From positions 106,703 to 170,702 of the forward strand of contig CAYXLI010000012.1 of the NCBI GenBank assembly GCA_964464925.1: a DNA stretch of 64,000 bases, in the 5' to 3' direction. This DNA is from CAYXLI01 sp964464925 (GTDB taxonomy: Bacteria; Acidobacteriota; Terriglobia; Bryobacterales; Bryobacteraceae). Of the stretch, positions 58,972-64,000 are shown in pieces (position 1 is the first letter of the stretch; every line of letters starts with the position of its first letter). The notes under the pieces were generated by a model that worked only from the letters and a program-made list of their open reading frames with translations, was not told where the DNA came from and did not search any database. Both the position numbers and the translations under genes were made by a program.

Positions 58972-60293
58972 GGTCTCACGACAGACCCGTCCAGAGCCCG
59001 GTCCGTCCCGTAGGCATTCCCTCGCACCGCCTCCGCAATCGGATACTTCGCCGCCAGTTCTTCATGGATATCCAGGCCAAGCCCGGGCCGGTCCGATCCG
59101 TACAAATACCCTCGCCGGATCTGCCCCATTCCCGGCATCATCTCGTGTACGCTCTCCGGAAAATGATTCTCTTCCTGAATCCCGAATGCCGGTGTCGAGA
59201 TGTCCAGATGATACGCCGCCATTTGATTCACCGGATCGTTCTCCCCGCCTTCCTGAAACGCCGTGCGTACCCCGTGCAGTTCGCACATCGCCACTATCTT
59301 GCGCATGGGCGTAATGCCTCCCATCGCCGCAATCCGGCAGCGCGTGAAGTCAATCAGGCGGTCCTTCACCAATGGCAGCGTCTCATAAGGGTGCGAAAAT
59401 ACCTCGCCTACCGCCTGCGGAGTCGAACAGATTTGCCGAATCTGCCGGTACCATTCAATCTGCTCGGGCGCCAGCACGTCTTCAATGAAAAACATCTGGT
59501 AGGGCTGCATCCGCCGGCAGAACTCTACTGCATTGATCCCGCTTAAATGCGAGTGAACGTCGTGCAGCAACTTCGGCCCCGGCCCCACTTTTGCCTTCAC
59601 GTATTCGAATAATGCCGGCACGGTCGAAACGTAGAGGTCTTCGTCGAACGCGGGGCCCTGATATCCGCCCTCTGGCCGGTTCCCGTCGCCCTTCGGATAA
59701 AAGCCGCCTCCTCCATAACCGCCGGGGCCGAACTGAACCCGCACATGCCTATAACCGTTCTCCATCGATTTCAGAACAGCCTCGGCCGCCGCTTCCTTGC
59801 TGTTGCCGCCCTGGTGATCGTAAACCGCTACGGCATCGCGCGTCTTACCTCCCAGCAGTTCGTAAACTGGCATTCCGGCGCGCTTCCCTTTGATATCCCA
59901 CAGCGCCATGTCCATCGCCGCCAGCACGTTATTGTTGACCGGCCCGTTCCGCCAGTATGTCCGGTATTGCGCGCTCTGCCAAAGGTCCTCAATTCGCGCC
60001 GGATCTTTCCCCATCAGCCATGGAATCAGGCTCTTCTCTAAAGCCGCAATCACGGCGTCCGTTTGAAAATGATTATTCGCCGTCCCGATTCCGTGAAGCC
60101 CCGGTTCGCTCGTAATCAGCTTCAGGAACACCCACCGGTACCGGCCGCCCCCGCTGGTCTTGATGACTTTTGCGTCTTTGATGGTCAGCGGCGGCAGCCC
60201 GCGCGTCCGCTTGTCGTACTGTTCTTGTGCGCGCAGCGGTATCAGAGACGCGGCAGCCATTGCCTTCAGAAACCCTCGTCGATTCTGCTTCAT
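58968..60293 (-). CDS. Tat-exported enolase-superfamily sugar acid dehydratase (ManD/RspA-like)
   Basis: A 441-residue mandelate-racemase-group enzyme with a twin-arginine signal (QNRRGFLKAMAAASLIPL). The barrel carries metal ligands D245 and H247 in LLHDVHSHLSG, E271 in FFIEDVLAP and E297 in AVGEVFSHP, the arrangement of D-mannonate dehydratase (ManD/RspA). An extra glycine-rich loop (about 189-212) is inserted. Export is unusual for this family. It starts three bases after the TonB receptor stop, so both form an operon, suggesting uptake and processing of a hexuronate or hexonate; that is inference. Confidence 0.9.
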   Translation of the reverse strand: MKQNRRGFLKAMAAASLIPLRAQEQYDKRTRGLPPLTIKDAKVIKTSGGGRYRWVFLKLITSEPGLHGIGTANNHFQTDAVIAALEKSLIPWLMGKDPARIEDLWQSAQYRTYWRNGPVNNNVLAAMDMALWDIKGKRAGMPVYELLGGKTRDAVAVYDHQGGNSKEAAAEAVLKSMENGYRHVRVQFGPGGYGGGGFYPKGDGNRPEGGYQGPAFDEDLYVSTVPALFEYVKAKVGPGPKLLHDVHSHLSGINAVEFCRRMQPYQMFFIEDVLAPEQIEWYRQIRQICSTPQAVGEVFSHPYETLPLVKDRLIDFTRCRIAAMGGITPMRKIVAMCELHGVRTAFQEGGENDPVNQMAAYHLDISTPAFGIQEENHFPESVHEMMPGMGQIRRGYLYGSDRPGLGLDIHEELAAKYPIAEAVRGNAYGTDRALDGSVVRP

Positions 60294-60296
60294 AAT

Positions 60297-63200
60297 TCAG
60301 AACACAAAACGTAATCCCGCCTGAATGTTTCGCGGGTTGCCGCCCAGCACGATGCGTCCGAACTGCGGGTTGCTCTGGTCCGTCGTGGCGCCGCGTGCCT
60401 CCAACGCAGGATGGTTGAAGATGTTGAAGAACTCTCCTCGCAATTGCATGTTGTCGCGCTCCTTGAATCTCGTGTTTTTGATGAGCGACATATCGAAATT
60501 CACTCGTCCCGGTCCACGCAGGTTCGGCTGGCTCAGCGAATCATTCGGCAGCGTAAATGGCGGAGCCGCCGCAAACGCCGTCGTATCGAACCATCGGTCC
60601 AGCGTCTGTTGATCTCCCGGCAGAACAGGATCCTTCAACCGGTTCGTTCGCCCGTTCGTCGAAGAGAAATTCAACAGGTTCGTCTGGTCGGGACCAGTGA
60701 TCAATATGGGCCGCCCCTTCTGAAGCACCGTCACTCCGGAGAATGCCCATCCGCCGAAAGCGCTTGCCAGCCAACCCTTATTCATCCATGTCCGGCCCGG
60801 TCCGAATGGCAGGTCGTACACGTAGCTGATCACCGCGCGCTGCGGGATATCATTCGCCTCGATCGACTTGTTATATTTCGCATCGTAGAGGTGGTTCGAC
60901 GGTCCCACCACCCATGTATTCGACTGCGTTGTGCTCGCAATCGTCTTCGATCCGGTGAAACCGAACGTGAGTGTCAGCCCGTGCGAATACTGCTTCTCCA
61001 GCCGCAGTGTAAAGCTTTCATACGACATATCCGCGTACGGATCGCGGAAGATCAGCAGGTCCAGGAATTGCGGGTACGGGCGCAACGCCTGCCGCAATTG
61101 CACCGTCGGTGCGCTCAACGGTCCGGACGGGATCTTTCCGTAGAACGGATTGGCCACGGGCTGCAGCAGCGCCGGGCCAAGCGACATGAGCGCTGGGTCG
61201 TTCTGATTCCTCTGCCGGTTCCAGTACAGATGAGTCGTCTTGCTCCCGATATAGGCCGCCTCAATCAGCAGCGTCGGTGTAATCTCGTGCTGGATGCTGA
61301 AGTTCCAGTTCGCGATGTAGGCATTCGGCCGGTACCGGGTGTCGGCGCGCACGTTCTGTCCCGCAAAATTCGTGGTGCGGTCTGGTTGAATGATGCCTCC
61401 TGAGAACGGGTTGGACCACGAACTCCCCACGGGTGGCGTATTGGGCAGCGGATTCGGCGGCCCCAGGAACAGCGCGTTCGACAGAAAACTGCCGTTGCCA
61501 AAATCCGTTGCGGCCGCGTTCACGCCCACATACGTGGCGTAGAAAATCGCGCCCGCGGAGCGGATCACGGTCTTCGGCCTCACCTGCCACGCAAACCCGA
61601 GCCTTGGCGAAAAATTCTTCTTGTTCGGGTCGCTCTGGTATCCGCCCGGTTCGATGAACTTGAATGTACCTTTCACACCAGCCACCGGATCGATCGCATT
61701 CCAGTCGATGTATCCGATCTGGCCGAATTTCTCCGCGTACGGCGTCGTATACTCCCACCGTAGTCCCAGGTTGAGCGTGAATTTATTCGTCAGTCGCCAA
61801 TCGTCCTGAACGTAGGTGCCATAGTAGCGCTGGTAGAGAAACAGCGGGCGCGTAATGGTCAGCGCTCCCGCCTGCGGCACGCCCAGCAAAAAGCTCGCGA
61901 ACCCGTTGCCGGAGTTCAGGGCCGCCACCGTCGGGTCCGGCCCTTGCGTATGGAGCCGGTCGAAAATAAACTGCCCCGCGGAAAGCTGCGAGTTGTAGGC
62001 ATTCAGCTTGATTAGTTGCGTCTCGGCGCCCACCTTGATTTTGTGCCTGGTCAGCAGGAACGTCCCGTGATACTGCGCATGCCACGTGTCTTGCGGGTTC
62101 AGCGTGCGGGTTGCGCCTCCCAATTGTGTGAACTCATCCGGAGCCGCGCCGGTCACGGCCAGCCCTGCCCCTTGCGCATACGTCTGCACCGAGATCTGCG
62201 GGAACTGCTTGTACAGAACGTTGTCCGTCAGGCTCTTCGCAAACCCGAGCGTGCCGATGTCGTAGCCTTCGCTGCGCGGGAACGTATTGAACTGCAATCG
62301 CGTGTAGCTGATTCGTCCTTCCCCCAGAATGTTCGGAGTGAACGAGGAGGTCACGCTGATCAGCGCGCTTCGCGTCGGGTTCGAAGATGTCGTCCTCGCC
62401 GGAAACGCCTGATTCAGGTCGATCGTGCTGTAGCTCGTCTGCTCACGGCCGCCGAATCGTCCGTAGAGATGGTGTTTCTCCGTGATGATGTGGTCCAAGC
62501 GTGTAAACCAGAGGTCCGCGTCCGTGACATTCTTTCCCGTCAGGAAAAAGTTGTTCACATTGGACGGGCCCTGTCCGGCGCGGTTCGCCGTCCCCCACAA
62601 AGGAGCCACGTTCTTCGAAATAGGATGAATCCGCTGTGCTGGAATCGCATTCCCTGGAAATGGATCACGTACGAAAGAGCCCGGCCTGGTTGGATCCGGC
62701 CGGGTCGTGCTCGGATCGTAGATCACCACCAGGCGGCCATTCCTGTCTAATGTCTGGGAGAAGTCGCCGGCCTTCTGTGCGGCGGTCGGCACAGTCGCGA
62801 GAAACTGATCCGGCTGGCCCTCTCGCGTCCCCTCATAGTTGGCGAAAAAGAAGGTCCGGTCGCGCTTGATTCTGCCGCCAAACGCACCGCCAAATTCGTT
62901 CCTCTGAAACAGACCTTTGGGCACGCCGTTCCGGTTGTTCTGCCAGCTATTCGCGTTTAAATGATCGTTGCGGAGAAACTCATAAGCGACGCCGTGCCAG
63001 TCGTTCGTGCCGGAGCGCGTTGCCAGGTTAACGATTCCACCTGCTGCGCGGCCGAACTCCGCCGAGTACGCTGAGGTCTCCACCTTGAATTCCGCCACGG
63101 ATTCGAGCGGCACCGTATACGCGTTGCCTGACTCCGTCGTGCCCCGGCTCTCTCCACCGTCGATTAATATGCCATTCTGCTGCGCGAGTCCGCCGTTGAT

Positions 63201-63764
63201 CTGCGCCGTAGTCGATGCACCGATGATTCCTCCTCCGTTCGCCTGTTGTCCGCTGGTGGGCAGTACGCCCGGTGCCGTCGCTGCGAGTGCCAGTGGATTG
63301 CGGCCGAGCAGAGGCAGTTCCACTACGCGCCTCGTCTCCACGACTTTTCCCAGGCCCGACGTCTGCGCTTCCAGTTGTACCGCCGCGGCAGTCACCTGTA
63401 CTGCCTCTGCCACGGCTCCTACTTCCAGCACCACGTTGATCGTGGCCGTGAGCCCGACCGTCATCTGGATGCCGCTTACCTTCGAGGGTCGAAAACCTTG
63501 CTTCTCAACAGTAATCTCGTACTCGCCAATACTCAGCGATGGTGCGAAGTAAAGGCCCGCCGAGTTCGATTCTGTCTTGGTAATCGTATTCGTCGCGACC
63601 TGGCGAACCGTGACGCGCGCTCCAACCACGACCGCGCCTGAGGAATCGGTAATAGTCCCGGTGATCGTCGTTCGCTCACCTTGGGCCCAGAGGAAATTGC
63701 CGGTGAAGAGTGCGGTCACAACCGCGATCGCTCGAACCCATTTCGAACACTGCAGCGTGGACAT
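60297..63764 (-). CDS. TonB-dependent receptor with carboxypeptidase-like domain
   Basis: An 1155-residue outer-membrane receptor. I start it at ATG 63764, with GGAGG six bases upstream; the frame runs back to 63821, but that part lies in an operator-like dyad. Signal peptide about 1-30 (AIAVVTALFTGNFLWAQG), then a regulatory-like beta-sandwich (TITGTITDSSGAVVVGARVT, to ~110), a plug region (RNPLALAATAPGVLP) and a long beta-barrel ending in a terminal aromatic strand (NIQAGLRFVF). This is the Oar-like form common in Acidobacteria. It probably imports an oligosaccharide or sugar acid in step with the downstream dehydratase. Confidence 0.92.
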   Translation of the reverse strand: MSTLQCSKWVRAIAVVTALFTGNFLWAQGERTTITGTITDSSGAVVVGARVTVRQVATNTITKTESNSAGLYFAPSLSIGEYEITVEKQGFRPSKVSGIQMTVGLTATINVVLEVGAVAEAVQVTAAAVQLEAQTSGLGKVVETRRVVELPLLGRNPLALAATAPGVLPTSGQQANGGGIIGASTTAQINGGLAQQNGILIDGGESRGTTESGNAYTVPLESVAEFKVETSAYSAEFGRAAGGIVNLATRSGTNDWHGVAYEFLRNDHLNANSWQNNRNGVPKGLFQRNEFGGAFGGRIKRDRTFFFANYEGTREGQPDQFLATVPTAAQKAGDFSQTLDRNGRLVVIYDPSTTRPDPTRPGSFVRDPFPGNAIPAQRIHPISKNVAPLWGTANRAGQGPSNVNNFFLTGKNVTDADLWFTRLDHIITEKHHLYGRFGGREQTSYSTIDLNQAFPARTTSSNPTRSALISVTSSFTPNILGEGRISYTRLQFNTFPRSEGYDIGTLGFAKSLTDNVLYKQFPQISVQTYAQGAGLAVTGAAPDEFTQLGGATRTLNPQDTWHAQYHGTFLLTRHKIKVGAETQLIKLNAYNSQLSAGQFIFDRLHTQGPDPTVAALNSGNGFASFLLGVPQAGALTITRPLFLYQRYYGTYVQDDWRLTNKFTLNLGLRWEYTTPYAEKFGQIGYIDWNAIDPVAGVKGTFKFIEPGGYQSDPNKKNFSPRLGFAWQVRPKTVIRSAGAIFYATYVGVNAAATDFGNGSFLSNALFLGPPNPLPNTPPVGSSWSNPFSGGIIQPDRTTNFAGQNVRADTRYRPNAYIANWNFSIQHEITPTLLIEAAYIGSKTTHLYWNRQRNQNDPALMSLGPALLQPVANPFYGKIPSGPLSAPTVQLRQALRPYPQFLDLLIFRDPYADMSYESFTLRLEKQYSHGLTLTFGFTGSKTIASTTQSNTWVVGPSNHLYDAKYNKSIEANDIPQRAVISYVYDLPFGPGRTWMNKGWLASAFGGWAFSGVTVLQKGRPILITGPDQTNLLNFSSTNGRTNRLKDPVLPGDQQTLDRWFDTTAFAAAPPFTLPNDSLSQPNLRGPGRVNFDMSLIKNTRFKERDNMQLRGEFFNIFNHPALEARGATTDQSNPQFGRIVLGGNPRNIQAGLRFVF

Positions 63765-63805
63765 GATCAGCCTCCGCCATATACTGTGCCCTTCGAGGAC
63801 ACGCG

Positions 63806-63823
63806 CGGTGATTTTTATCACCG
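63806..63823. promoter_or_regulatory. CRP-like dyad CGGTGAT-tttt-ATCACCG
   Basis: Perfect 7-base arms around TTTT, 42 bases upstream of the receptor ATG. It contains GTGA-N6-TCAC, the half-site spacing of the CRP/FNR family. A TATAT sequence lies between it and the start (63779-63783), so the site could act as an operator or as a 5' hairpin. Confidence 0.5.
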
Positions 63824-64000
63824 GGGCAGGGCGGAAGTCAATTAAAATTTCGCGCGGGCTTTCTTTCGGTCACAGGCTTGTCCGATTTTTCTTCATCTTT
63901 ATCTCCACGGACCTCAATCACTTCCCGGCCCTGGCTTGAATCCCTTCACTTTACGCCGCAAAGCCGTGCGCACCCTGGAAATAGGTAAGAAGGGTTCATT
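63824..64000. other. Right window edge, no gene seen
   Basis: 177 bases beyond the dyad, AT-richer than the rest, with no supported ORF on either strand. It may hold the promoter of the receptor operon or the start of a gene outside the window. Confidence 0.4.

Noticed and set aside
1..64000. tRNA, rRNA, CRISPR arrays or insertion sequences
   Set aside because: No cloverleaf, repeat-spacer or transposase pattern was seen on reading the gaps, though short tRNA-like folds could be missed by eye.

Overview
The window looks like chromosomal DNA of an Acidobacteriota member, most like the Solibacter/Bryobacter group. The grounds are family content, not a database match: two acidobacterial VWFA-related secreted proteins, an acidobacterial duplicated (ADOP-type) FtsX permease, a very large carboxypeptidase-regulatory-like TonB receptor, a DUF1549/DUF1501 pair, several Tat-exported sugar enzymes, and moderately high GC. 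KDO synthesis genes, TolC and TonB-dependent proteins show a Gram-negative envelope. Genes are densely packed, with many 1-40 base overlaps. I saw no rRNA, tRNA, CRISPR array or insertion sequence.

Region by region. 1-5 kb: partial MBOAT acyltransferase, an ElyC/SanA-like DUF218 protein, and a compact kdsB-pyrG-kdsA operon that makes CTP, KDO-8-phosphate and CMP-KDO. 5-12 kb: two VWFA proteins, a small conserved-looking protein, a secreted HELIH protein, a type IV pilin-like protein, and a DUF1549 (CxxCH) plus DUF1501 pair. 12-18 kb: TrmJ-like RNA methylase, a YjdF-like membrane protein, arginine decarboxylase, GalE, and a Tat-exported sugar isomerase with a LacI-type palindrome in the galE/isomerase gap. 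18-26 kb: GH36 alpha-galactosidase coupled to a J-domain/WG-repeat protein, P1 peptidase, class II aldolase, an Rrf2 regulator overlapping a mono-haem secreted protein, a YdeI-like protein, an RNase III-like mini-protein, and a GH43-like protein. 26-32.4 kb: clpX, lon, engB, rho, ending in an intrinsic terminator.

32.4-45 kb: an ADOP permease, and divergent from it a five-gene export cluster (three HlyD-type adaptors, one MacB-type permease without ATPase, one TolC) running into mutL. 45-51.4 kb: DinB-like protein, class V aminotransferase, proS; divergent rpiB-glyA-glycosyltransferase. 51.4-57.4 kb: a LexA-fold HTH repressor lacking the catalytic Ser, divergent from a Cys-rich HTH-like protein with repeated putative operators; an orphan receiver; aldo/keto reductase; a protein with two copies of one domain joined by a histone H1-like linker; a hydrolase; and a frameshifted papain-family gene. 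57.6-64 kb: a solitary terminase-like ATPase/nuclease, then a ManD-like dehydratase three bases downstream of a giant TonB receptor gene with a CRP-like dyad in front of it.

The best candidates for something undescribed are the S24-like regulator/Cys-rich protein pair at 51.4-53 kb, the solitary terminase-like gene, the twin-domain H1-linker protein, and the three-adaptor exporter. None is a proven new system; each is stated below with what would support or refute it.
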